Assembly: GCA_049509915.1 (NCBI GenBank)
Contig: JBEKZL010000103.1
Location: forward strand, 1-23,390
From: JBEKYD01 sp049509915
GTDB taxonomy: Bacteria; Acidobacteriota; Terriglobia; Bryobacterales; Bryobacteraceae
Direction of reading: 5' to 3'
Length of the DNA stretch: 23,390 nt
Shown here: positions 15,566 to 22,853 of the stretch, piece after piece
Layout of the letters: the number at the start of each line of letters is the position of its first letter
Position numbering within the stretch: position 1 is the first letter of the stretch
Position numbers and translations under genes: made by a program
Notes under the pieces: generated by a model
What the model saw: the letters and a program-made list of their open reading frames with translations, nothing else
Database searches by the model: none
Told to the model about the DNA's origin: nothing

Positions 15566-17974
15566 CTACGCCGCCCCGTTCTTGATGCGGATGATTTTGG
15601 CCGGCGCGGCCTTTTCGATGCCGCGCAGACAGCGGACTAGTTCCGCTTCCTGCAGCGGCTTGGCCAGCACGAAGCGCCCGTTGCCTTCGAAATCGGCGGC
15701 GAGCTCCGGGTCGTAGCGATCCGAGAGGAGAATGAAAACACCCACGCGCGACTGCAGCCGCTCCGACAGCTCCACCCAGTTCAGGCCGCCCGCATGCACC
15801 GAGCACAGGGCCACATCGAAACGCACGCGCTGCGCCATGTCGAGCCCGTTGTCGGCGTCCGGCGCCGGCACCACCCGGTAGCCCCGCGCCGCCAGCAGCC
15901 CCACCAGTTGCCGCAGCACCGCTTCGTCCGGCTCGATGGCGAGCGCCGTCAACCGCCGTTCGGAATCGCTGTGCGGAGCGGCCGGCAGGACAGTGGTTTG
16001 GGTACGATCGGTGGCGGCGAGCGGCAGCTCGATTTCGAAGCGCGGATCTTCATTCAGCCGTTCGATCAGGCGGACTTCGCCGCCGTGGCCGGCAATCACG
16101 CTGCGGGTGACGCCCAATACCGCCGCGGTTTCTTCGGCGTCGCGCGCTTCCCGGCCGGCGGAAAAGACGATCTCCACCAGCAGCCGCCGCGCCAGCACGC
16201 TGGTGCGAATCGTCAGCACCTTGGTTGAAGCGTCCACCAGGGACTGTTCCACGTGTACCAACAGGTTCAAGAACGCCTGCTCCAGTTGACCCTGCGAGCC
16301 GAGAACATTGAGCGGCTCGCGCGAAGTCAGGTCCCGCAGCCGAATCCCGGAAGCCTTCCAATCGCCCTCGCGAAAATCGATCAGGCCGCGCAGCAGGCTG
16401 GAGATGGGCACCGGGCGAGCCTCTGCCGCGTCCTCGGAGGCGAACGACAACAGCCGCGCCACCATGGAAGCGGCTCTTCGGGCTTCACTGGCGATGGCCG
16501 AAACATCGCGCTCCAGATTCCCCCCGCGGGCCCGTTCCAGCGCTCCCTCGGCCAGTTCGCCGATCGAGGAAAGGGGCGATTCCAGGTCGTTGACAATACC
16601 TGAAATCAGGCGGCCCACGGCGGCCAGCTTCTCCGTCCGGAAGAGCTGCTCCTGCACCGAACGCCGGCTGAGCAGGCGCAGCGAGACGGCGATCTGATTG
16701 CCCAGGTGCTGCGCCCACGCCTGTTCATCCGCCGAGAAGTCGCGCGGGCGGTCGTCCTGGTCCAGTTCCATCACGCCGACAACCTCTTTCTGCGCCAGCA
16801 TGGGAACGAACAGGAGCGATTTCGGAGCGGCCACGCCCGCCGGACCCGACACCGGAAAAGGGCTGCGGTCGATGTCCGGGATGGCCAGCAGGGTGCGGTA
16901 GTGGAAGCAAGCCACCGCGCCGGCTGGCGGTCCGTTGGGCGGGGTCGAAAGCGAAATGGATACCGCCTCCCCGGTTTCGCCCGAAACGCCCTCCAGAGTC
17001 TTCGATCCCCGGTTGTATAAATACAGGCGCACCCGAGTAACGTCCAGAATCAGGGGTAGCGCGTCCTCGATGCGTTTGAATATGGCTTCCGCCGACGGGG
17101 CACCCAGTATTTCCTCGCCCAGTTGGTAGATCTTGCGCAGCCTCTCCCGCTGAGCCCGCAATCGCCCCTCCCGCCGCCACAGGAACAACCCCACCAGCGC
17201 CATCAAAGCCAGAAATCCCAACACGAAAACCGGCGATAGCCCGTGCGTGCCCGGCTTTTCGGTCACCGGCGCAGGCGATACGACCATCACCTGATAACCG
17301 CGGTTGAACGGGGGATTCGTACAGTACTGGAAGCCAACCCCGGTGACTTCGATGTCGTCGCCCACTCGAACCCCGCCAAAACCGCCGCCGGATCCATCGG
17401 GACCGGTCGGCATAAAAACGTTGAACGCTCCCCCGGGCTGCTCCAGAACGAGGTAAAACCCGGAGGCGGCCGAGGCGCTGTGACGTATCCTTCCGGAAAC
17501 GTGCACCAACCGGCCCAGGTAATCCGCTCCCGGCACCGAAGTCACCTCAATGGCCTGAGGCGGCGACGTCCGCGCCAGTAGAGAGACTTTGTCCGGCACC
17601 AATACCACCATGCCATCCACCATCGACACCACTCCGCGGGCCTCGATTTCGTCGCCAGGCTGGTACGCGCGCAACTGCTGCTGGTCGTCGCCGAACATCT
17701 GCAGCGCGGCGCCGGCGGCGGCATCTTCGACGGTCAGGATGCTGTAACCGCGGAACCGAAAAGCGCGCGAGTTTACGGTGCCTCGAATAACCGCGCGCTC
17801 GCCGGTGTGGGCGGCTTCTAGCTCCGGCGGTATTCGTTCGTTAAGTTGGCGTAGCGAAAGCAACGGGTCGGTCCGCGGGCGGCTGTCCGCTTCCGCGCCG
17901 GGCAGGCTGTGCGCCGCCAGCAACGCCAGGAAGATTGCGGAAGTTAAGCGACAGCCGACTGGTCTTCCATCCAT
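15566..17974 (-). CDS. Membrane sensor with GAF, degenerate histidine kinase and degenerate receiver
   Basis: An 802-aa signalling protein. A signal peptide (about 9-27) is followed by an extracytoplasmic region with two OB-fold-like beta segments (about 55-235, with GTVNSRAFRFRGYSILTV and HVSGRIRHS), a membrane helix (about 248-267), a GAF-like domain (about 285-435), a kinase-like core and a C-terminal receiver-like domain (about 672-790). The H-box reads SGIVNDLESPLSS, with Asn462 where the phospho-accepting His belongs. The N-box has His574 instead of Asn, and no Asp-Gly motif remains in G1 (FSAGREA). The receiver keeps its acidic pocket (EPDE, 681-684), Ser751 and Lys772 but has Ser725 (FDVALCSVHAGG) in place of the phospho-Asp. 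It probably signals by conformation or binding rather than phosphotransfer. ATG 17974 overlaps the HAD gene by 31 nt. Confidence 0.88.
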   Translation of the reverse strand: MDGRPVGCRLTSAIFLALLAAHSLPGAEADSRPRTDPLLSLRQLNERIPPELEAAHTGERAVIRGTVNSRAFRFRGYSILTVEDAAAGAALQMFGDDQQQLRAYQPGDEIEARGVVSMVDGMVVLVPDKVSLLARTSPPQAIEVTSVPGADYLGRLVHVSGRIRHSASAASGFYLVLEQPGGAFNVFMPTGPDGSGGGFGGVRVGDDIEVTGVGFQYCTNPPFNRGYQVMVVSPAPVTEKPGTHGLSPVFVLGFLALMALVGLFLWRREGRLRAQRERLRKIYQLGEEILGAPSAEAIFKRIEDALPLILDVTRVRLYLYNRGSKTLEGVSGETGEAVSISLSTPPNGPPAGAVACFHYRTLLAIPDIDRSPFPVSGPAGVAAPKSLLFVPMLAQKEVVGVMELDQDDRPRDFSADEQAWAQHLGNQIAVSLRLLSRRSVQEQLFRTEKLAAVGRLISGIVNDLESPLSSIGELAEGALERARGGNLERDVSAIASEARRAASMVARLLSFASEDAAEARPVPISSLLRGLIDFREGDWKASGIRLRDLTSREPLNVLGSQGQLEQAFLNLLVHVEQSLVDASTKVLTIRTSVLARRLLVEIVFSAGREARDAEETAAVLGVTRSVIAGHGGEVRLIERLNEDPRFEIELPLAATDRTQTTVLPAAPHSDSERRLTALAIEPDEAVLRQLVGLLAARGYRVVPAPDADNGLDMAQRVRFDVALCSVHAGGLNWVELSERLQSRVGVFILLSDRYDPELAADFEGNGRFVLAKPLQEAELVRCLRGIEKAAPAKIIRIKNGAA

Positions 17975-18618
17975 CTAAGTAACTCGTTGTCTAGAAAATT
18001 ATCGACACAAACTGCCGCATTCGGCAAGTTAGCATGCGTAGTTAGTATACCTACTACCCTCATCTTTGCCGCCAGGGCAGCGTTTAGTCCGGACTGAGAA
18101 TCTTCGAATACGATACAGTTGCGGGAAATCGCTCCCAATTGTGTCGCGGCCAGAAGATAGATCTCCGGGTCGGGCTTGGGTTTCGACACCTTACTGCCAT
18201 CCACTACTGCCGAAAAGTAAGGGCGAAGGCCGGACTCCGCCAGAATGAAGTCGGTGTTCTCCTGGTCGGCATTGGTGGCCAGTGCCTTCGGGACGTTCCG
18301 GTAGCGCTCCAGGAACTCACGAATTCCGGGTACTAACATCCCCCTTACTCGCCCCGAAGCGAGTTCCCGGAACAGCGCTTCCTTTTCCTTGCCGCGGCGG
18401 CTCACTTCCGCGTCGGTCAGGTCCTCGCCGAAAAAGTCGCGCACGATCCGGTCGTTCCGTTTGCCGTACATGCTCTGCTGCATCTCTTCGGTGGTCGCCA
18501 GGCCGCGGCGCCGGTTGTACTCGGCCCAAGCGATACGGTGGAGTGGATTGGAATCCACCACCACCCCGTCCATGTCGAAAATCAGGGCCAGGCCGGGATC
18601 AAGCGGGCGGCCGCTCAC
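17944..18618 (-). CDS. HAD-family phosphatase/phosphomutase (beta-phosphoglucomutase-like)
   Basis: A Rossmann-like HAD hydrolase with motif I DMDGVVVDS (nucleophile Asp15, acid/base Asp17), an alpha-helical cap (about 25-90), motif II ALATNAD, motif III SKPKPDPEIY and motif IV FEDSQSG. The Asp-x-Asp and cap type place it near beta-phosphoglucomutase and small sugar-phosphate phosphatases; the substrate cannot be told from sequence. The GTG start shares four bases with the cutA stop (GTGA), and its own 3' end overlaps the next gene by 31 nt. The three genes therefore form one tightly coupled leftward operon. Confidence 0.9.
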   Translation of the reverse strand: MSGRPLDPGLALIFDMDGVVVDSNPLHRIAWAEYNRRRGLATTEEMQQSMYGKRNDRIVRDFFGEDLTDAEVSRRGKEKEALFRELASGRVRGMLVPGIREFLERYRNVPKALATNADQENTDFILAESGLRPYFSAVVDGSKVSKPKPDPEIYLLAATQLGAISRNCIVFEDSQSGLNAALAAKMRVVGILTTHANLPNAAVCVDNFLDNELLRWMEDQSAVA

Positions 18619-18959
18619 TGGGCTGGCTCCTCGGTGCCGGAGTCCTCAACGCTGGCGGCAAGCCATGCGAGATATTTCGGCGCTCCGGCGATTACCGGCA
18701 GCGCAAGCACCTCCGGGACCTCATAGGAATGGACTGACTCGATCTCGCGGCGCAACGCGTCGAATTGGCCGCGCGTGGTCTTGATCAGCAGCAGACATTC
18801 CTCTGAGCACTCGATCGCGCCCCGCCAGCGATAGAAGCTGCGAGCTGTGCCAAGGATGGTAACGCACGCCGCCAGCCTCCGTTCCACCAGGCGCCGGGCC
18901 AGGCCGCCGGCCTCATCCTCGTTCGGACATGCACAAAAAATCACTATGGTATTAGTCAT
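18615..18959 (-). CDS. cutA: Divalent-cation tolerance protein CutA
   Basis: A 114-aa protein of the trimeric ferredoxin-like CutA1 family, linked to tolerance of copper and other divalent metals. It begins MTNTIVIFCACPNEDEAG, followed by LVERRLAACVTI, SFYRWRGAIECSEECLLLIKT and HSYEVPEVLALPV. These are the diagnostic CutA segments: the conserved Cys in AACV, the YRW, the Glu-rich beta turn and the SYEVPEV motif. ATG 18959 gives the family length; an upstream extension of the frame to 19109 is not conserved. It is the first gene of the coupled trio cutA-HAD-sensor and is divergent from the FtsB-like gene. Confidence 0.95.
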   Translation of the reverse strand: MTNTIVIFCACPNEDEAGGLARRLVERRLAACVTILGTARSFYRWRGAIECSEECLLLIKTTRGQFDALRREIESVHSYEVPEVLALPVIAGAPKYLAWLAASVEDSGTEEPAQ

Positions 18960-19024
18960 TCGGGAAAATATTGCAGAGCAACTGGGGTCAGCAATGTTAC
19001 CATTATCTTCCGGGTAGTCGTAGG

Positions 19025-19333
19025 ATGAAAGTACCGTTTGGCAGGATCGCTTACGTAGTGGCGTTTTTCTTGGTCGCCGGCTATGCGGTGGAAACCCTTT
19101 GCGGCCCAAGGGGAGTCCATGCTCTGCTGGAAAAGCAGGACCAGATCCAGAAGTTGGAGCAACACAACGCCGCCCTCGCCAAAGAAGTCGAACGAATGCG
19201 CGAGCACATCAAGCGCATGGATGAGAACCCGTCCCAGCAGGAGCTCGAAATCCGGGACCGCCTGAAACTGGTCCGCCCCGGAGAAAAAGTGTTCATTACC
19301 GGAGACCCCGACAAGCCCGATTCACCGCGATAA
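19025..19333 (+). CDS. Septum-formation initiator family protein (FtsB/DivIC-like)
   Basis: A bitopic membrane protein of 102 aa: a short basic N-terminus, one membrane helix (about 8-25, RIAYVVAFFLVAGYAV), a coiled coil (about 36-68, EKQDQIQKLEQHNAALAKEV), then the family's closing motif with IRDRLKLVRPGEKVFI. FtsB/DivIC proteins bridge FtsL and FtsQ in the divisome, so this is the likely role. ATG 19025 is preferred because it sits directly before the basic residues and membrane helix; earlier in-frame codons back to 18971 look non-conserved. Ribosome-binding signal is weak (GTAGG). Confidence 0.8.
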   Translation: MKVPFGRIAYVVAFFLVAGYAVETLCGPRGVHALLEKQDQIQKLEQHNAALAKEVERMREHIKRMDENPSQQELEIRDRLKLVRPGEKVFITGDPDKPDSPR

Positions 19334-19368
19334 TCGGCTACGAGCCGCCTGTTTTAAGTTCCTTACCC

Positions 19369-19390
19369 AGCCGCGACCGCGAGGGAGCGG
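19369..19390 (+). repeat. Third copy of the GCCGCGACCGC repeat
   Basis: AGCCGCGACCGCGAGGGAGC followed by GG matches the arm at 6771-6793 with one base difference (CGC-GAGGG against CGC-AAGGG). It lies in the short gap between the FtsB-like gene and the next small gene, with no second arm nearby. Confidence 0.7.
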
Positions 19391-19447
19391 TTGTGCCCGG
19401 AACGGATTTCCTCCTGCCCGCCACCGCGCTACAATCGACTAAACGCA

Positions 19448-19606
19448 ATGGCTAAGCGCATTATGATCGCGGTAGCCGGGGCCGGCCTCGGATCCCTGGC
19501 CGGGCTGTTTTTTTCGTTCCTGGGCGCGGGCAACACGGCGCTGATTGCCTGCGCGGCGATCGGTGCCATCCTGCCTCTGGTGGTTTTGGGATCTCCTGGC
19601 CGCTGA
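19448..19606 (+). CDS. Small two-helix membrane protein
   Basis: A 52-aa frame beginning MAKRIMIAVAGAGLGSLAG, with two hydrophobic, Gly/Ala-rich helices (about 5-24 and 29-47) and a short GSPGR tail. I recognise no family function; the glycine-zipper-like pattern (GAGLGSLAG, then FLGAGNTA) suggests helix packing in the membrane. ATG 19448 is preferred over upstream frame extension, which overlaps the dispersed repeat. No clear ribosome-binding site is visible. Confidence 0.55.
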   Translation: MAKRIMIAVAGAGLGSLAGLFFSFLGAGNTALIACAAIGAILPLVVLGSPGR

Positions 19607-19612
19607 TTTCCC

Positions 19613-19640
19613 TTGGCATTCTACCCCCAGTCGATATAAG
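19613..19640 (+). promoter_or_regulatory. Sigma70-like promoter candidate for the RDD gene
   Basis: TTGGCA (19613-19618) and TATAAG (19635-19640) are spaced by 16 bases, each matching the consensus at five of six positions. The start would be near 19647, giving a 59-nt leader before ATG 19706, which has GAGG upstream. Confidence 0.45.
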
Positions 19641-19705
19641 CTAGACCTCGCTGGTGTGAATTTCGTGACATTTATCCCCCTGTCCAGCGAACCGAGGTTG
19701 AAATC

Positions 19706-20332
19706 ATGATTTATTGCGCGAAATGCGGCGCGTCCATGAATGAAGGGACGGCCTTTTGTCCATCCTGCGGCTCTCCGCAGGCTCCCGTCGCAGCGCCGCC
19801 GTCTTCCCCCGCCCAGCCGCTTGCCTGGGCGCAACCGGCGGTGCCCGGTCCTCGGCCGCCTTCCGTTTTCGATGCCGGCTACGCCACCTGGGCCAATCGG
19901 GTGATCGGCTTTCTGATCGACGGCCTCCTGATCGGCGCCGGAATGGCGATTCTTTACCTTGTGCTCGGGTCGGTGCTGACCGGAATCGCCGGCCTGGGCG
20001 GCCACGACGCTGCCAGCGGCATGTGCTGCATGTTGTTACTTCTATTCCCGGTTGCGACCCTGCTGGTGGGATTCTATAACTCCGTTTACCTGATCGCCCA
20101 ACGCGGTTTTTCAATCGGCCAGGGCGTGGTGAAAGTCAAGGTCGTCGACGCTTACGGCAACCTGTTGTCGCAGGGGAACGCCTTTGTCCGCCTGTTGGCC
20201 AGGGTCGCGTTGGCGTTCGTTCCATTCGGCTCCCTGCTCGACATGTTGTGGCCGCTTTGGGACGATCGCAGACAGACCCTGCACGATAAGGCGGTCGGCT
20301 GCTACGTTGTCAATAACCCGTCTGGAATGTGA
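19706..20332 (+). CDS. RDD-family membrane protein with N-terminal zinc ribbon
   Basis: The N-terminus is a small zinc ribbon: MIYCAKCG and FCPSCGSP supply Cys4, Cys7, Cys18 and Cys21. A Pro/Ala-rich linker follows, then an RDD domain starting FDAGYATWANRVIGFLIDGLLIGAG, with the characteristic Arg and Asp in the first helix. About three membrane helices and the closing DDRRQTLHDKAVGCYVV segment complete it. RDD proteins are poorly characterised; some act in transport or ion homeostasis. It is followed directly by the DUF2752 gene region on the same strand and shares its ribbon-plus-membrane design with the protein at 21042. Confidence 0.9.
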   Translation: MIYCAKCGASMNEGTAFCPSCGSPQAPVAAPPSSPAQPLAWAQPAVPGPRPPSVFDAGYATWANRVIGFLIDGLLIGAGMAILYLVLGSVLTGIAGLGGHDAASGMCCMLLLLFPVATLLVGFYNSVYLIAQRGFSIGQGVVKVKVVDAYGNLLSQGNAFVRLLARVALAFVPFGSLLDMLWPLWDDRRQTLHDKAVGCYVVNNPSGM

Positions 20333-20395
20333 GCCATTTGTCTCGCAAGGTGCACTGCCGCCTGTTTTCCGTAGCGCGCGCGACCCAGTTCTTGT

Positions 20396-20455
20396 GGGGC
20401 AGGTTGGCAACCTGCGGACCGATTGCCAATCGGTCCTGCCGGGCGCCGGCCCGGC
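20396..20455 (+). repeat. Triple-hairpin element A
   Basis: Three stems lie in a row: GCAGGTTG/CAACCTGC (20399-20415), GGACCGATTG/CAATCGGTCC (20416-20436) and GCCGGGC/GCCCGGC (20438-20455). The outline GGGGCAGG-N7-CCTGCGG is shared with the element at 22745. The inner bases differ but remain paired. The frame of the downstream DUF2752 gene runs open through it without conserved residues, so the gene probably starts after it. Confidence 0.75.
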
Positions 20456-20511
20456 CGTTCGCTAGAGCTCGGGGACCCGTCTCGACGCCCGAACTCCCCC
20501 CGGAAGACCCC

Positions 20512-20964
20512 GTGCATTTTGCGGGTGCCCGCCCTCCCTCCGCCAAAACCATAGTCGGCGCGCTGATTGCCGCCGATCTGCTGCTCTTGCGCCTGCTGGT
20601 TTCCGGCGATGAAAATGGAGTAACGCTGGCGGGCCTCCCGCTTGACTGGGTTTGCGCCTTTCGCCGCCAGACCGGGCTTCCCTGCCCAGCCTGCGGCATG
20701 ACCCGCGCTGCCGTACTGGCCGTGCATGGACAATGGTGCCGCGCCTGGCAAATGTCCCCCGGCGGAACGGCGCTGACGGCGGGTCTGGTGGCGGCAGCGA
20801 TGCTACTATTGGGCCTGGGCGTAGCCGAGCGTCTGGGTAAGGCGATGACGGGACGCGCTGAGAATATTCTGCGGTTGGCCGCACTGGTATATGCCGCAAG
20901 CGCCACCGCGGTTTGGCTGGGCGGCTGGATGGCGCAACTGGCGGCGGCTTGGCCGGGCTATTGA
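20512..20964 (+). CDS. DUF2752 membrane protein
   Basis: A 150-aa protein with the DUF2752 signature around residues 57-66, PCPACGMTRA, and three likely membrane helices (about 12-30, 84-103 and 115-140). The CPxCGxTRA motif could bind metal or form a disulphide; family function is unknown. The frame is open back to 20329, where GTG overlaps the RDD stop, but that extension is translated repeat DNA (20396-20455). GTG 20512, with GGAAG six bases before it, is therefore the better start. The alternative is a longer, repeat-invaded N-terminus. Confidence 0.75.
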   Translation: MHFAGARPPSAKTIVGALIAADLLLLRLLVSGDENGVTLAGLPLDWVCAFRRQTGLPCPACGMTRAAVLAVHGQWCRAWQMSPGGTALTAGLVAAAMLLLGLGVAERLGKAMTGRAENILRLAALVYAASATAVWLGGWMAQLAAAWPGY

Positions 20965-20991
20965 AACCGGTACTGAATTTTCGGAAAGCTC

Positions 20992-21021
20992 TTGCAAACA
21001 CTGGGTTTTACACGATAAAGT
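20992..21021 (+). promoter_or_regulatory. Sigma70-like promoter candidate for the DUF4870 gene
   Basis: TTGCAA (20992-20997) and TAAAGT (21016-21021) are separated by 18 bases. The start would be near 21028, just before the strong ribosome-binding site AAGGAG (21031-21036). Confidence 0.3.
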
Positions 21022-21041
21022 TCTCACAATAAGGAGATTTC

Positions 21042-21539
21042 ATGGCATTTTGTGCGAGTTGTGGCGCTCCGATGGAAGGCCGTTTCTGCGCCAAGTGTGG
21101 CGCCACTGCGGGGGCCGCTGCGCCTCCGCCTCCCGGTCAACCCGCTCCGCCACCCGGAGCCTACATCCCCCCTGCGGCGGCCGCCCCCGGTTTGACCGAT
21201 AATGCGGCTTCGGCCTTGTGCTACCTTCTAGGGGTCATAACGGGCATCGTTTTCCTCGTGCTGGCTCCCTACAACCAGAATAAGACGATCCGCTTCCATG
21301 CCTTTCAATCCATCTTTCTGTGGGTGGCCTGCGTGGTGATTTGGGTCGGCATATCGATCCTCCACATGATCGTGATCGGCGCCACTTATTACGGCGGCGG
21401 CTTCGGGTTTTTGCTTCTGATCACGTCGCTCATCCACTTGGCCATGTTCCTCTTCTGGGTATTCATGATTGTGACCGCCTACCAGGGGAAGAGAATCGTG
21501 CTGCCCGTAATCGGGCCGCTGGCGGAAAAGCAGGCCTAG
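21042..21539 (+). CDS. Zinc-ribbon DUF4870-like membrane protein
   Basis: The start is set by a near-perfect AAGGAG ribosome-binding site, the strongest in the window, which suggests high expression. Cys4, Cys7, Cys16 and Cys19 (FCASCGAP, FCAKCGA) make a zinc ribbon. A Pro-rich linker (about 22-48) leads to a DUF4870/Tic20-like membrane domain with three helices. It contains SALCYLLGVITGIVFLVL, then KTIRFHAFQSIFLW, a motif of this family. Its role is unknown. The architecture copies that of the RDD protein two genes upstream, so both may have acquired the same ribbon for a common purpose. Confidence 0.88.
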   Translation: MAFCASCGAPMEGRFCAKCGATAGAAAPPPPGQPAPPPGAYIPPAAAAPGLTDNAASALCYLLGVITGIVFLVLAPYNQNKTIRFHAFQSIFLWVACVVIWVGISILHMIVIGATYYGGGFGFLLLITSLIHLAMFLFWVFMIVTAYQGKRIVLPVIGPLAEKQA

Positions 21540-21604
21540 CCCGGCCACAGGCGTGAAGAAATCGCCCGGCAACAAGTTACGGCGCTAGAGCGTCTTATGC
21601 TCCA

Positions 21605-22612
21605 GTGAAGTTTATTCCTGCGGTAGCTTTTCTGGCGTGCGGGGCTTGGGCCCAGGCCCCGCGCATCGGCGATATCAATACTTACGGCCTGCGCAAGGTT
21701 TCGGCGGAAAAGGTAATGGCGGCGGCCGGGCTCGCTTCCGGCGGAGCTTTGCCGGCATCCAAAGGCGACGCCGAAGACGCCATCGAGAAGCTCCCCGGCG
21801 TGGTCCTGGCCCGAATCGAAGCGGTGTGCTGCGACGGCTCGGTGGCGCAGGTATTTGTCGGCATTGAAGAAAAGGGCGCCCCCCAGCCTTCCATGCGCTC
21901 TATGCCGGAGGGTGCCGCGCGACTGCCCAGGGAGTTGGTCGACGCCTACCACGGATACCTGACCGCCGTCGCCAAGGCGGCCGCCCGCGGCGAAGCCGCC
22001 GAAGATCTCACCTCCGGCCATCCTCTGATGGCCGACGCGGAAGCGCGCAGTTTGCAGGGCCGGTTCCAGGACTTTGCCGGCCAGCACACTTCGTGGCTCC
22101 GCGACGTGCTGCGCAGCGACGCTTCCGGCGAAGAGCGGGCCATCGCGGCAACCGTCATCGGCTACGCGCCGGACAAGAAGGATATCCTCAACGATCTGCA
22201 GTTCGCCTTGCAGGACCCCGACGATTCGGTTCGGGTCAACGCCATGCACGCCCTGGCGGCGGTGGGCGTTTATGGGCGCAAGCACCCCGATCGCAATCTG
22301 CGCGTTTCGCCCACCTGGCTGGTGGAGCTGTTGCACTCGATCATGCTTTCCGACCGGCTGGAGTCCACCAGAGCGCTCCTCATCCTGACCGATGCGGCCG
22401 ACCAGGCGACCCTCGGCCTGATTCGCGACCGCGCCCTGGGGGACCTGATCGAAATGGCGCGCTGGAAAACGCTGCGCTACGCCTTGCCGCCATTTCTGCT
22501 GGTAGGGCGCGTGGCCGGTTTGAAAGATGCCGAAACCGAGCGTCTGTGGGAGAAAGGCGAACGCGAAACGGTGTTCACACGCGCCGGCGCGCCTACCCGG
22601 AAGAAGCCATAA
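21605..22612 (+). CDS. Secreted protein with POTRA-like and HEAT-like regions
   Basis: The signal peptide is at 1-17 (ending GAWAQ). Residues 20-92 follow the pattern of a POTRA-type domain: IGDINTYGLRKVSAEKVMAA, a glycine turn (SGGALP), EKLPGVVLARIEAVC, then VFVGIEEKG. Residues about 160-260 look like HEAT repeats (ALQDPDDSVRVNAMHALAAVG is one unit). The combination suggests an envelope protein that makes protein contacts, perhaps near an outer-membrane assembly machine; no barrel is present. GTG 21605 lacks a good ribosome-binding site, but places the Lys and hydrophobic core of the signal peptide correctly. I know no named family for the whole protein. Confidence 0.75.
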   Translation: MKFIPAVAFLACGAWAQAPRIGDINTYGLRKVSAEKVMAAAGLASGGALPASKGDAEDAIEKLPGVVLARIEAVCCDGSVAQVFVGIEEKGAPQPSMRSMPEGAARLPRELVDAYHGYLTAVAKAAARGEAAEDLTSGHPLMADAEARSLQGRFQDFAGQHTSWLRDVLRSDASGEERAIAATVIGYAPDKKDILNDLQFALQDPDDSVRVNAMHALAAVGVYGRKHPDRNLRVSPTWLVELLHSIMLSDRLESTRALLILTDAADQATLGLIRDRALGDLIEMARWKTLRYALPPFLLVGRVAGLKDAETERLWEKGERETVFTRAGAPTRKKP

Positions 22613-22853
22613 GGAGGTGATAGGAGGTGGGACAGACCATCGTCTTTCGTGGTCTGTCGGGCCCTCGCCAGGCCGTAACAGTCCGTGGAGCGGACTCTCA
22701 GTCTGCCACACCGGGACTCATCCCGGCGCTTGTCTCGCACAGCTGGGGCAGGCCCTCGGCCTGCGGCGGCCTCCCAGGCCGCCCCGCCGCAACCACCATC
22801 CAAACGTGGTCCTGAAAGGCGCACCGCTGGAAGTCCTGTCGTGGTTCTCCGCC
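22613..22853. other. Hairpin-rich spacer between convergent genes
   Basis: The 241-nt spacer carries at least five hairpins and no gene: GACAGACCA/TGGTCTGTC (22631-22658), AGTCCG/CGGACT (about 22680-22696), CCGGGA/TCCCGG (about 22713-22728) and the two stems of element B (22748-22783). None is followed by a T-run. The repeats of GGAGGTG at the start (22614-22630) resemble ribosome-binding sites, but no conserved frame follows. Confidence 0.6.
22745..22785 (+). repeat. Double-hairpin element B
   Basis: GCAGGCC/GGCCTGC (22748-22764, loop CTC) is followed at once by GGCGGCCT/AGGCCGCC (22765-22783, loop CCC). The frame GGGGCAGG-N7-CCTGCGG is identical to element A at 20396, while the seven inner bases differ and keep their pairing (TTGGCAA there, CCCTCGG here). 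Confidence 0.75.

Noticed and set aside
20396..20455. Reading the hairpins as a CRISPR array
   Set aside because: There are no regularly spaced identical repeats with variable spacers and no cas genes.
20329..20511. N-terminal extension of the DUF2752 gene from GTG 20329
   Set aside because: The extension is mostly translated hairpin repeat and has no conserved residues; GTG 20512 has a ribosome-binding site.
22631..22658. GACAGACCA hairpin as an intrinsic terminator of the POTRA/HEAT gene
   Set aside because: No T-run follows the stem, and it lies among several other hairpins that look like repeat DNA.
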